A DNA stretch of 7,297 bases from Candidatus Kuenenia stuttgartensis (GTDB lineage: Bacteria > Planctomycetota > UBA1135 > UBA2386), in contig CAMAUH010000215.1 in assembly GCA_945861365.1 (NCBI GenBank), forward strand, positions 1 through 7,297. The letters run 5' to 3'. Position 1 is the first letter of the stretch, and each line of letters opens with the position of its first letter. Shown here piece by piece: positions 1 through 6,165 of this stretch. The notes below the pieces were generated by a model that was not told the DNA's origin, ran no database searches, and worked only from the letters and a program-made list of their open reading frames with translations. Made by a program: the position numbers and the translations under genes.

Positions 1-543
1 GGTGTTGACCTCGACGTCGCCGCGCACCAGGTCGTGCACGTTCATGACCCGCGCGTCGGGCATCTTGAAGCGCACGTTGGGCTTGCGGCCCTCGGTCTCG
101 AACGCGGCCCGCTGTGCCGGCGTCAGCGACCGGCAGCGCCGGTTGTAGCCAGCGAAGCCGAGCTTGGCGGCCTCCATCTCCTTGCGGCCCGCCTCGATCT
201 CGTCGGTCGTGCAGTAGCACAGGTAGGCGTGGCCCATCTGCAGCAGGCGGTCGGCGGCCTCGCGGTACAGCTGCAGGCGCTGCATCTGGAAGTAGGGCCC
301 GAAATCGCCGCCCTTCTCGGGGCCCTCGTCCCAGTCGATGCCGAGCCAGCGCAGGCCGGCCAGGATGATCTGCAGCGACGCGTCGGTGCTGCGCGCCTGG
401 TCGGTGTCCTCGATGCGCAGCAGGAAGGTGCCGCCCAGCGCGCGCGCGGCAGCCCAGTTGTACATCGCGGTGCGGGCGCCACCGAGGTGCAGTGGACCGG
501 TCGGGGACGGCGCGAAGCGCAGGCGCGGAGTCGGGTGGATCAT
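1..543 (-). CDS. gltX: Glutamyl-tRNA synthetase, N-terminal part (3' end outside window)
   Basis: Class I aminoacyl-tRNA synthetase that charges tRNA-Glu with glutamate in the cytoplasm. The frame opens with ATG at 543 and stays open to base 1, so 181 codons are visible and the C-terminal part, with the KMSKS loop and anticodon-binding domain, lies off the left edge. Residues 12-22 are the HIGH-type ATP-binding signature PSPTGPLHLGG. The family motif RIEDTDQARST is at about 43-53. A cysteine cluster (C109, C111, C137) sits where many bacterial GluRS bind zinc, although the usual fourth ligand position (139) is serine. Residues 157-177 match the bacterial GltX segment before the active site. 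The spacing and long connecting segment fit full-length GltX better than the short GluQ-type enzyme. No Shine-Dalgarno is visible and no other in-frame start lies just upstream. It begins 47 nt after the phosphatase gene, probably in the same transcript. Whether it is discriminating for tRNA-Glu cannot be told from this part. Confidence 0.94.
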   Translation of the reverse strand, partial: MIHPTPRLRFAPSPTGPLHLGGARTAMYNWAAARALGGTFLLRIEDTDQARSTDASLQIILAGLRWLGIDWDEGPEKGGDFGPYFQMQRLQLYREAADRLLQMGHAYLCYCTTDEIEAGRKEMEAAKLGFAGYNRRCRSLTPAQRAAFETEGRKPNVRFKMPDARVMNVHDLVRGDVEVNT

Positions 544-590
544 TCGTGGCGAACAGGATCGCGCATCGCCACGGCCGAGGGAAGGGAGCG

Positions 591-1208
591 CTATGGCAAC
601 AGGCCGAGCGCTTCCAGCTGCCAGCCACTGTCCTGCTGTCGCACGACGCTGAGGCTGCCGAGTTCGACGCCGAACTCGTCCGGCTGGCCCGCCGGCACGG
701 CGAGCAGCGCGCGCAGCGCCTGCCGCACGGTGCCGCGATGCGACACCACCAGCAGGTCCCCGTGCCAGTCGCCGGCCGCGAGTTCGTGCATCGCCTGCGC
801 CACCCGCTGCGCGAAGGCCGCCCGCGGCTCCCCGCCCGGGAACGTGGTGTGCGTGCCGGCGCGGAAGCTGGCGAAGAACGCCGGGAACGCGGCGGCGATC
901 TCGCCCTCGGTCATGCCCTCGCACTCGCCGAACGAGATCTCGCGCAATCGCTCTTCGATCCGCAGCCGCGGGAACGGCACGTTGCAGGCCGCCGCGAGCA
1001 GCGCGGCCGACTCGACGGCGCGCTGCAGCGGCGAATGCACGACGTGCGCGAACGGCACGTGCTGCAGCAACGGCGCCAGCGCGCGGATCTGCGCGCGGCC
1101 GTGGTCGGACAGGCGCACGTCGTTGCTGCCGTGGAAACGGATCGACGATTGGCCCTCGGTCTCGCCGTGGCGGACCAGCCACAGCCGCCGTTCCGCCCGG
1201 CCGCTCAC
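591..1208 (-). CDS. Histidine phosphatase family protein (phosphoglycerate mutase-like)
   Basis: A 205-residue branch-1 histidine phosphatase, which works through a phosphohistidine intermediate. The RHG motif (LVRHGET) is at 11-17 with nucleophile H14. The other expected catalytic residues are present: R63 in HSPLQRA, general acid E90 in RLREISFGECEG, and H157 in VVSHRG. The length matches small phosphatases of the CobC/GpmB/PhoE type. The substrate cannot be named from sequence, and the lack of cobalamin genes nearby gives no support for CobC. The start is GTG at 1208, whose last bases form the TGA stop of the upstream gene (GTGA overlap). There is no Shine-Dalgarno, so translation is probably coupled to the coiled-coil gene. 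gltX follows 47 nt downstream. The enzyme class is secure; the biological role is open. Confidence 0.93.
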   Translation of the reverse strand: MSGRAERRLWLVRHGETEGQSSIRFHGSNDVRLSDHGRAQIRALAPLLQHVPFAHVVHSPLQRAVESAALLAAACNVPFPRLRIEERLREISFGECEGMTEGEIAAAFPAFFASFRAGTHTTFPGGEPRAAFAQRVAQAMHELAAGDWHGDLLVVSHRGTVRQALRALLAVPAGQPDEFGVELGSLSVVRQQDSGWQLEALGLLP

Positions 1209-2137
1209 CGGAACAGCTGCAGCACGATCAACGCGCCGATGCCGAGCACGACGAAGCCGATGCCGACCAGCACCGCGCGGTTCCAGCCGGCGTGCTCCTG
1301 CACGACGCGCTGCAGCCGGTTGCTCTGGTCCTCGTGCGTGCGCCGCAGCGAGGTCAGGCCATCCTCGTGCGTCTGCTGCAGCGACTGCAGCGTCTTGCCG
1401 GTGGTGCGCTGCAGCTCGTCGACCGCGCGCTGCTGCGACTGCGAAATGGTGCCGGCCAGGTTCTTCAGTTCCTCGTCGCGGCGCTCGGCGAGGCTCTGCG
1501 CGGTCTTCACGTGCTGCTCGCTGTGGTTGACCATCTGGCCCATCGACGCATGGATGCGATCCATCGTCGTCTGGAACTCGCGCACCGTCGCCGACGTGCG
1601 CTCGTCGGTCTGCGCGGCGCGGGCCAGCGCCTGCTCGACGTTCTGCAGCAGGTTCGGCAGCTTCGTCAGCGTCGTCGCCATCTGCTCGCCAAGCGCGTTC
1701 TGCCGCTCCATCTGCGCCGACAAGGCGCGCAGCGTGTCGAGCTGCTGCTGGCCGAGTGCCGGCAGCGCCGCCAGCGAACCGGTCGCATCGACGATGCGCG
1801 TCAGCTGGTCGTCGACGCGCGCCTGCGAACCGCGCAGCAGCGACGTCAGTTCCTGGAAATGCGTGCCCAGCGCCAGCATCGCTTCCTCGCGCTCGGACAG
1901 CTTGCGGCCCGAGCGGACTTCCGCGGGCGCGAACTCGGTCGCCAGTTCACGGACTGGCGCGCGTTCCGGCTCGACGCGGGCCGGCGCCGGCTTGTCGGTG
2001 CGCGCTGCAGGCTTGCCTGCCGCGGCATTCGGCGCGCTGCCGGGACGAACCTCGTTGCCGCGCGAATCGACCCGAACCCCTGACCCCGAGCCAAAGCGCT
2101 CCTTCAGGCGCTGGAAGAACGAACCTTGCTTGACCAT
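1205..2137 (-). CDS. Tail-anchored coiled-coil protein of unknown function
   Basis: A 310-residue protein I cannot assign to a named family. It has a basic N-terminus (VKQGSFFQRLKERFG), a low-complexity Pro/Ala/Arg/Glu segment at about 25-75, then a long Gln/Leu/Thr-rich helical region at about 80-283. The end is a single hydrophobic segment at about 287-308 closing in LQLFR, so the bulk is predicted to be cytoplasmic with a C-terminal membrane anchor. There is no signal peptide. The helical region somewhat resembles the coiled-coil stalks of chemoreceptors or of RmuC-like proteins, but no signalling or nuclease motif is present. Residues 231-275 show 11-residue periodicity. The frame remains open upstream to 2422, but that extension is Arg/Gly-rich and not protein-like. 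ATG 2137 has a GAGAGG site four bases before it and is preferred. Its stop overlaps the phosphatase start, which suggests linked expression. Confidence 0.85.
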   Translation of the reverse strand: MVKQGSFFQRLKERFGSGSGVRVDSRGNEVRPGSAPNAAAGKPAARTDKPAPARVEPERAPVRELATEFAPAEVRSGRKLSEREEAMLALGTHFQELTSLLRGSQARVDDQLTRIVDATGSLAALPALGQQQLDTLRALSAQMERQNALGEQMATTLTKLPNLLQNVEQALARAAQTDERTSATVREFQTTMDRIHASMGQMVNHSEQHVKTAQSLAERRDEELKNLAGTISQSQQRAVDELQRTTGKTLQSLQQTHEDGLTSLRRTHEDQSNRLQRVVQEHAGWNRAVLVGIGFVVLGIGALIVLQLFR

Positions 2138-2457
2138 GGTGCCTCTCTGCGATGTCGGCGGACACCGCGACCGCCAAACGCTCCACCGACCGCCGCCAGC
2201 GCCGCCGCGTCGCGGCTGCACACGCTGTCGTGACCGATCCGGTCGTCGGAACGTCCGCGCGAAGCTAACGAGAGTTCCGCAACGCGACCAGCCACCTTTC
2301 GCCGCAGGATCGTGAGGGTTCGCCGCGCTGAGAAGCTGCTTGAACTTCACGAAGTGCTCGCTAACTTCCTCGTCCCTCGCGCGCAGGCGCGTCGGTTCGC
2401 GGCTCCCCGCGGTCCGGCACACCCCGCACGCGACGTTCGCGAGTTGGCTGATCGGGC
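2138..2457. other. Intergenic region between the coiled-coil gene and tRNA-Ala
   Basis: About 320 nt between two divergently transcribed genes, so it should carry promoters for both. I see no protein gene: open frames here are Arg/Gly-rich and lack plausible starts. No strong -35/-10 pair is visible for the minus-strand gene. For the tRNA, the best plus-strand candidate is TTGAAC (2340-2345), 16 nt, TAACTT (2362-2367), a weak match. A short inverted repeat, GACCG-ATC-CGGTC, lies at 2232-2244 and could be a regulatory site or chance in GC-rich DNA. Confidence 0.5.
2142..2147 (-). promoter_or_regulatory. Ribosome binding site of the coiled-coil gene
   Basis: GAGAGG on the minus strand, four bases before ATG 2137. 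It is the reason for preferring this start over the upstream open extension of the same frame. The spacing is short but usable. Confidence 0.5.
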
Positions 2458-2533
2458 GGGGAGTTAGCTCAGTTGGTAGAGCGCGACAATGGCATTGTCG
2501 AGGTCAGGGGTTCGACTCCCCTACTCTCCACCA
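2458..2533 (+). tRNA. tRNA-Ala, anticodon GGC, CCA encoded
   Basis: A complete 76-nt cloverleaf. The acceptor stem is GGGGAGT paired with ACTCTCC and includes a G3·U70 wobble, the classic identity element for alanyl-tRNA synthetase. The D arm is GCTC-AGTTGGTA-GAGC. The anticodon arm is CGACA-ATGGCAT-TGTCG, giving anticodon GGC (2487-2493 region), which reads GCC and GCU alanine codons. The variable loop is five bases. The T arm is AGGGG-TTCGACT-CCCCT. Discriminator A2530 is followed by a genomically encoded CCA. It is the only plus-strand gene in the window, convergent with the peptide-binding protein gene and divergent from the coiled-coil gene. No clear terminator follows it. Confidence 0.98.
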
Positions 2534-2606
2534 CCCCTCAGCTCTCGCGAACAGGCCGGCCCCCAGGGTGAGCCGCCACGACGACCCAGCCGGCACGAGC
2601 CAGCCG

Positions 2607-2636
2607 CCAGGCAGGGCTCTCGCTTCCAGGCAGGGC
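2607..2636. repeat. Short direct repeat, two copies of CCAGGCAGGGC
   Basis: The 11-base unit occurs at 2607-2617 and 2626-2636, a 19-base period, in the 141-nt gap between the convergent tRNA and peptide-binding protein genes. It is probably a remnant of a local duplication and has no obvious function. Confidence 0.45.
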
Positions 2637-2659
2637 CCCCGCCGCCAAGCAGTGCGCCA

Positions 2660-2675
2660 AGCCGCGACGGCGGCT
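2660..2675 (-). terminator. Small stem-loop at the end of the peptide-binding protein gene
   Basis: AGCCGC-GACG-GCGGCT forms a 6-bp stem with a four-base loop; its edge touches the TGA stop at 2675-2677. The sequence after it on the minus strand (TTGGCGCAC) has no T-run, so it may only mark the 3' end or act weakly as a terminator. Confidence 0.3.
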
Positions 2676-4372
2676 CACTGCCGCTGGAACCGCAGCGGCA
2701 CGTAGGCGCGATCGACCGCCAGCCCGGTCTTGCCAGCCACTGCATCCTGCACGTGCACGGACAGCAGCATGGCGACCTTGGGGTGCACCAGCAGCGCAGC
2801 CGGTTGCTGCTCGTGCACGATGTGGTGCAGCTGCTGCCACAGGCTCACCCGCGCCACAGGATCCAGCTCGGCCCGCGCCGCCGCGACCAGCCGATCGGCC
2901 TCGGCACTCTGCCACTTGCCCCAGTTCTCGGTGCCGGTGCTGTGCAGCAGGTCGAAGGGGTCGCCGAACGAACGGAACGACTGCATGACCAGGAGGCCAT
3001 CCCACTCGCCGGACTTGCGCGCCGCCAGGTAGCCGGGGATGTCGCGCGGCCGCAGGTCGAGCTCGACGCCGGCGGTCTTGCAGGCATCCGCGAACATCTC
3101 GCCGATGCGGCGCAGCACCATGGTGCCCTGCGCCGCCACCAGCACGACCCGCAGCGCCGGGCCCGTCGCCGGATCGAAGCCCGCCTCGCGCAGCAGTTGG
3201 CGGGCGGCCACCGGGTCGAAGCGCGGCGCCGGCAGGTCGACCGGATACTCGGGCCGATCCGGTTTGGTGTGCGCCAACGCCGGCACAGCCGCCCCACCGC
3301 AGCAGGCGACGATCGCCGCCCGGTCGAACAGCATGCCGAGCGCGCGCCGCACCCGCGGGTCGTCGAACGGCTTGCGCTGGCAGTTCCACAGCACGCGGTA
3401 GACGCCCAGCGTGTCGTAGTCGTAGACCAGCTTGCGGTAGTTCGCCTCGACCGCGGCGTGGCTGGCCCGCAGTTCGTCGATGCGGCCGCTGCTGAACCAG
3501 TCGATCTCGCCGAGCAGCAGCGCGTTGGTCGCCGCCGCCTCGTCGCGCACCAGCGTGCGGATGCCCGCGAAGTTCCACGAGCCTGGGTAGACCTGCCGGC
3601 GCCAGCAGTGTTCGTTGCGCACCAGCAGCAGGCTCTGCCGCACCTGCCAGGTGCTGACCCCGTCGCGCTCGTTGCGCAGCATGTACGGGCCGGTGCCGGG
3701 CCCGCACTCGAGATCGATGCGATCGACCGCGGCGGCGAACTCCCGGCTGTCGATCGCCGGCACCGGCTCGCCGGCCGGCAGCGCCGACGCGACGCGCTGC
3801 ACGAAGAACGCCTTCTGCGGCACGAGCCACGCACAGCCCACCGCCTGGCAGGCCGCGTAGTGCACGTCCTTGAAGTGCACGCGGAAGCGGCGCTCGTCGA
3901 GCACGTCGACGGCTTCGACGCGCTGGAACGCGTCGAGCATGAAGCCCACCGGCAGGTGCTTCGCGCGATGGAGTTCCCAGCCGAACAGCACGTCGGCCAT
4001 CGTCATCGGCGCGCCATCGGCGAACTGCACGCCTTCACGCAGCGTGAACACGCACGAGCGACCATCGGCCGCCACTTCGAACGCGCTGGCCAGCGCCGGC
4101 CGCAGCTCGCCGCTGCGCGGATCGATCTCGAGCAGCGGTTCGTGCGTGTAGGCGAGCACCAGCCGGCGCGCGCTCGACGTGTGCGCCGTCAGCGGATTCA
4201 CGTCGTCCGGCTCGTCGGCGCAACCGGTGTAGACGTGTCCTTGCACGACACCCGAGGCCACCGCGGGCCCGACCGGTGCTTTCACCTCGGCCGGCATGCG
4301 CCACAGCACGAAGGCCGCGAGCGCCATGACGGCGATGGCGACGACGACCACCAACGGGCGGGACAAGGACAT
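2675..4372 (-). CDS. ABC transporter substrate-binding protein, SBP_bac_5 (oligopeptide-binding type)
   Basis: A 565-residue extracytoplasmic solute-binding protein of the DppA/OppA class, which captures peptides or similar solutes and delivers them to an ABC importer. Residues 6-24 are a hydrophobic signal or anchor segment with no lipobox, so the protein may stay tethered by this helix. Family landmarks follow in order: TLREGVQFADGAPMTMADVLF (110-130 region), the GTGPY turn (226-230), RKPFDDPRVRRAL...LFDR (about 333-351), and ARQLLREAGF (390-399). The length is normal for the family. It starts at ATG 4372 with no Shine-Dalgarno. A 145-nt gap separates it from the fluoride channel upstream, so it may have its own promoter. 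No permease or ATPase gene is in the window, so its transporter partner is encoded elsewhere. Substrate specificity cannot be read; peptide, nickel-chelate or sugar binding all occur in this family. Confidence 0.95.
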   Translation of the reverse strand: MSLSRPLVVVVAIAVMALAAFVLWRMPAEVKAPVGPAVASGVVQGHVYTGCADEPDDVNPLTAHTSSARRLVLAYTHEPLLEIDPRSGELRPALASAFEVAADGRSCVFTLREGVQFADGAPMTMADVLFGWELHRAKHLPVGFMLDAFQRVEAVDVLDERRFRVHFKDVHYAACQAVGCAWLVPQKAFFVQRVASALPAGEPVPAIDSREFAAAVDRIDLECGPGTGPYMLRNERDGVSTWQVRQSLLLVRNEHCWRRQVYPGSWNFAGIRTLVRDEAAATNALLLGEIDWFSSGRIDELRASHAAVEANYRKLVYDYDTLGVYRVLWNCQRKPFDDPRVRRALGMLFDRAAIVACCGGAAVPALAHTKPDRPEYPVDLPAPRFDPVAARQLLREAGFDPATGPALRVVLVAAQGTMVLRRIGEMFADACKTAGVELDLRPRDIPGYLAARKSGEWDGLLVMQSFRSFGDPFDLLHSTGTENWGKWQSAEADRLVAAARAELDPVARVSLWQQLHHIVHEQQPAALLVHPKVAMLLSVHVQDAVAGKTGLAVDRAYVPLRFQRQ

Positions 4373-4373
4373 G

Positions 4374-4404
4374 GGCGCCGCGGATGCTAGCGCTTACCGG
4401 CGCC
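4374..4404 (-). promoter_or_regulatory. Inverted repeat just upstream of the peptide-binding protein start
   Basis: On the minus strand GGCGCCG (4398-4404) and CGGCGCC (4374-4380) are perfect 7-bp arms, 17 nt apart, ending one base before the ATG. It could be an RNA hairpin masking the start or an operator. A TAGCAT box (4384-4389) lies within the loop, but the nearest TTG-type -35 (TTGCAA, 4410-4415) is 20 nt away, so a standard promoter is not well supported. Confidence 0.35.
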
Positions 4405-4467
4405 ACTGCTTGCAATCGCTGGCCGCCGCGCCGGCGCTGCCAAGGCTCATCAGCGCGCTGTCAGCGT

Positions 4468-4485
4468 CGGTTCCAGCGGTTCCAG
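4468..4485. repeat. Tandem repeat, two copies of CGGTTCCAG
   Basis: Two immediately adjacent 9-base units in the gap between the fluoride channel and the peptide-binding protein gene. The rest of this 145-nt gap holds no gene that I can support. Confidence 0.4.
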
Positions 4486-4517
4486 ACGGACTGCTGGGCC
4501 GTGGCGAGCGCCGCGAC

Positions 4518-4901
4518 TCAGGTGCTGCCGGCAGCCATCTTGCCGAGCCCGACGCCGGCCGCCAAAGCGGCGATGCCGATGACGTTCTGCAGCAGCAGGT
4601 TCGCGAGCAGCTGGCCCCATTGCCGCGCCAAAAGCTGCGCGTGGCACTCGGCCGCGAACGACGAGAACGTCGTGAACGCGCCGAAGAACCCGACCAGCAC
4701 CGCGGCGGCGACGACCGGCGACCAGCGCCCCGAGCCCAGACCGAAGCACACGCCGAAGCCGAAGCAACCGACGAGGTTGACCGCTGCGATCGCCCACGCG
4801 GTGCCGGGCCATGCGGCCTGCACGGCGGTCACCAGCAGGTGGCGCGCCAGGGCACCGACGCTGCCGGCGGCAGCGATGGCGAGGAGATGGGATGCCTGCA
4901 T
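4518..4901 (-). CDS. crcB: Fluoride-selective ion channel CrcB/FluC
   Basis: A 127-residue inner-membrane fluoride channel that lets cytoplasmic fluoride leak out and so protects enolase and pyrophosphatase. The family forms dual-topology dimers with two pores. Four hydrophobic helices are seen at about 5-27, 36-56, 62-88 and 98-121. Hallmarks are GSVGALAR (13-20) in helix 1, the pore asparagine N42 in VNLVGCFGFG, and GFFGAFTTFSSFAAE (71-85). That last stretch carries the central Na+-site region and the two phenylalanines of the fluoride pathway (F79 and F82 by alignment to the family motif). The length is typical. It begins 10 nt after the stop of the metallopeptidase-like gene, so it is probably co-transcribed with it. 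No second crcB copy is beside it, so a homodimer is likely. There is no Shine-Dalgarno before ATG 4901. Confidence 0.95.
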   Translation of the reverse strand: MQASHLLAIAAAGSVGALARHLLVTAVQAAWPGTAWAIAAVNLVGCFGFGVCFGLGSGRWSPVVAAAVLVGFFGAFTTFSSFAAECHAQLLARQWGQLLANLLLQNVIGIAALAAGVGLGKMAAGST

Positions 4902-4911
4902 GCCGCCGAAG

Positions 4912-6120
4912 CTACTTCTTCGGGTACGTCTTCAGCACCCACTCGCGCCACTTCGCATCGAAGCTCGCCGCGTCGAGGCCATACAGCTCCTGCAGCAGCT
5001 GCATCGACAGGGACCGGATCTGCGCCGACTGGCCCTCGTAGGTGCCGTCCGCCGGCACCGACTTCAGCTTGCGCAGCAGCAGGCCGAACTTCGCCGGATC
5101 CTGCTGCATCAGGAAGTCGACCCGCGACCACGACTGCGAATGGGCGTGGTAGCCCAGCTCCTCCCACTTGGTCCATTCGACCATCTTCGCGAACGGGAAG
5201 CAGACGCCGTCGTGCTGCGCCCGCTTCCGGACCTTCACCGGCCAATTGGTCTGCTTGTCCTCGGCGACCGCCTCGTCGTCCTTGATCTGCACGTTCAGGA
5301 ACTTGCTCGGCAGCTTGCGCGAGTACCAGTGCGCGGTCCCTTCCGTCAACCACAGCGGCAGCGGGTAGCCAAAGCCGTTGTAGCCGTTCATCAGGTTGTG
5401 CCACATCGCATGCACGACGTGGCCATGCAACCCGAACTCGGTCATGCCCTCGAAGCCTTCGACGTTGACCGTCAGCGACATCAGCCGCGACTTCTCGTGC
5501 CAGAAGCGCAGCGAAGTGTCGTCCTTGCGGCCACAGAACCGGTCCATGTAGCGGACCATGTCGGACTTCTTCTGGAAGAGCAGCACCGGCAGCTTGTCCG
5601 GCATGCCCAGGTAGCGGCCACCGCCCGCCGTGGCGAAATCGGCGTCGGTGACCCCGACGAGCTTTTGGAACTCGGCGTAGGCCTTCTCGCAGCGCTGCGC
5701 ATACAGGTGCAGCCGCAGCCACGGCTCGAAGCGCTTCGGCTTCTCGGGCACCTTTGGCAGCAACTTGTGCAGTGCACGCAGCTCGTCGAGCAGGAACTTG
5801 CGCTCGTCCCCGTCCTCGGGCCACCCGCACGAGCGCAGATTGCAGCCGAACCGGAAGTGCGCGGTCTCCAACCACAACACCCGGTTCTCGCCGAGCACCT
5901 TGTCGACGTCGGTCGTGCGATACCCATCGACCCACGGAAACGGGCCATAGGCCACGTGCCCGGCGGCCACCAAGACGGCCTGGTCGCCACCGGTGAACGG
6001 ATCGAGCAGCGCTTTGCTGACCTCGTCCTCTTCCTTGCTGCCCGGCCGGTCCTGACCGGCACACGCAAGACCGAGCGCGAGCAACAGCAGGACTCGCAGG
6101 ATGGCCAGGTGGTCACGCAT
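4912..6120 (-). CDS. Secreted gluzincin-type metallopeptidase-like protein with altered HExxH
   Basis: A 402-residue exported protein. Residues 5-19 are hydrophobic, ending in GLACAGQ, which may be a signal peptidase I site near A21 or a weak lipobox at C20. The centre has the layout of gluzincin peptidases (HExxH followed by a glutamate ligand), similar to secreted planctomycete proteins: H237-A-M-W-H241, then 18 residues on, E260 in LWLTEGTAHW. The two histidines and the third ligand are kept, but the catalytic glutamate after the first histidine is alanine (GCG). The protein may still bind zinc yet be a poor or inactive peptidase. Earlier segments (TAHFRF at 86-91, and RLHLYAQR and LPVLLFQ further on) match the usual N-terminal half of such proteins. 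Cysteines C93 and C98 could form a disulfide. It follows the thioredoxin-like gene by 45 nt and precedes crcB by 10 nt. Its family placement is by motif only. Confidence 0.85.
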   Translation of the reverse strand: MRDHLAILRVLLLLALGLACAGQDRPGSKEEDEVSKALLDPFTGGDQAVLVAAGHVAYGPFPWVDGYRTTDVDKVLGENRVLWLETAHFRFGCNLRSCGWPEDGDERKFLLDELRALHKLLPKVPEKPKRFEPWLRLHLYAQRCEKAYAEFQKLVGVTDADFATAGGGRYLGMPDKLPVLLFQKKSDMVRYMDRFCGRKDDTSLRFWHEKSRLMSLTVNVEGFEGMTEFGLHGHVVHAMWHNLMNGYNGFGYPLPLWLTEGTAHWYSRKLPSKFLNVQIKDDEAVAEDKQTNWPVKVRKRAQHDGVCFPFAKMVEWTKWEELGYHAHSQSWSRVDFLMQQDPAKFGLLLRKLKSVPADGTYEGQSAQIRSLSMQLLQELYGLDAASFDAKWREWVLKTYPKK

Positions 6121-6131
6121 CGTTGGAAGGA

Positions 6132-6157
6132 GCCCACCACCCGTTCGGGCGGTGGGC
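6132..6157 (-). promoter_or_regulatory. Intercistronic RNA hairpin before the metallopeptidase-like gene
   Basis: On the minus strand GCCCACCGCCCG-AA-CGGGTGGTGGGC folds into a 12-bp stem with a single G·U pair; the innermost pair probably opens to give a GAAC tetraloop. In plus-strand RNA the same position would be an A·C mismatch, so the structure suits minus-strand transcripts. It starts 8 nt after the TGA at 6166 and ends 11 nt before ATG 6120. The following sequence (TCCTTCC) is too T-poor for a strong terminator, so attenuation, transcript stabilisation or translational control are the options. Confidence 0.45.
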
Positions 6158-6165
6158 GACGGGAC

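Noticed and set aside
1..543. Glutamyl-Q tRNA(Asp) synthetase (GluQ) instead of GltX
   Set aside because: The segment after the cysteine cluster and the RIEDTD...RST pattern follow full-length GltX, though the missing C-terminus keeps a small doubt.
492..2315. Plus-strand open frame of about 600 codons antisense to the phosphatase and coiled-coil genes
   Set aside because: GC-rich DNA leaves antisense frames open. The translation is Arg/Ser/Ala-rich, with no motif, and overlaps two well-supported genes on the other strand.
2138..2422. 95-residue N-terminal extension of the coiled-coil protein
   Set aside because: The extension is Arg/Gly-rich and not protein-like, and ATG 2137 has a GAGAGG site just before it.
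2489..4390. Plus-strand open frame of about 630 codons opposite the peptide-binding protein gene
   Set aside because: It starts inside the tRNA and mirrors a gene with clear SBP_bac_5 motifs. Its composition (His/Arg/Gln-rich) is typical of a shadow frame.
4870..4915. Fluoride riboswitch before crcB
   Set aside because: Only 10 nt separate crcB from the upstream stop. A GATGG-like stretch near 4885 lies on the opposite strand and inside the coding region.
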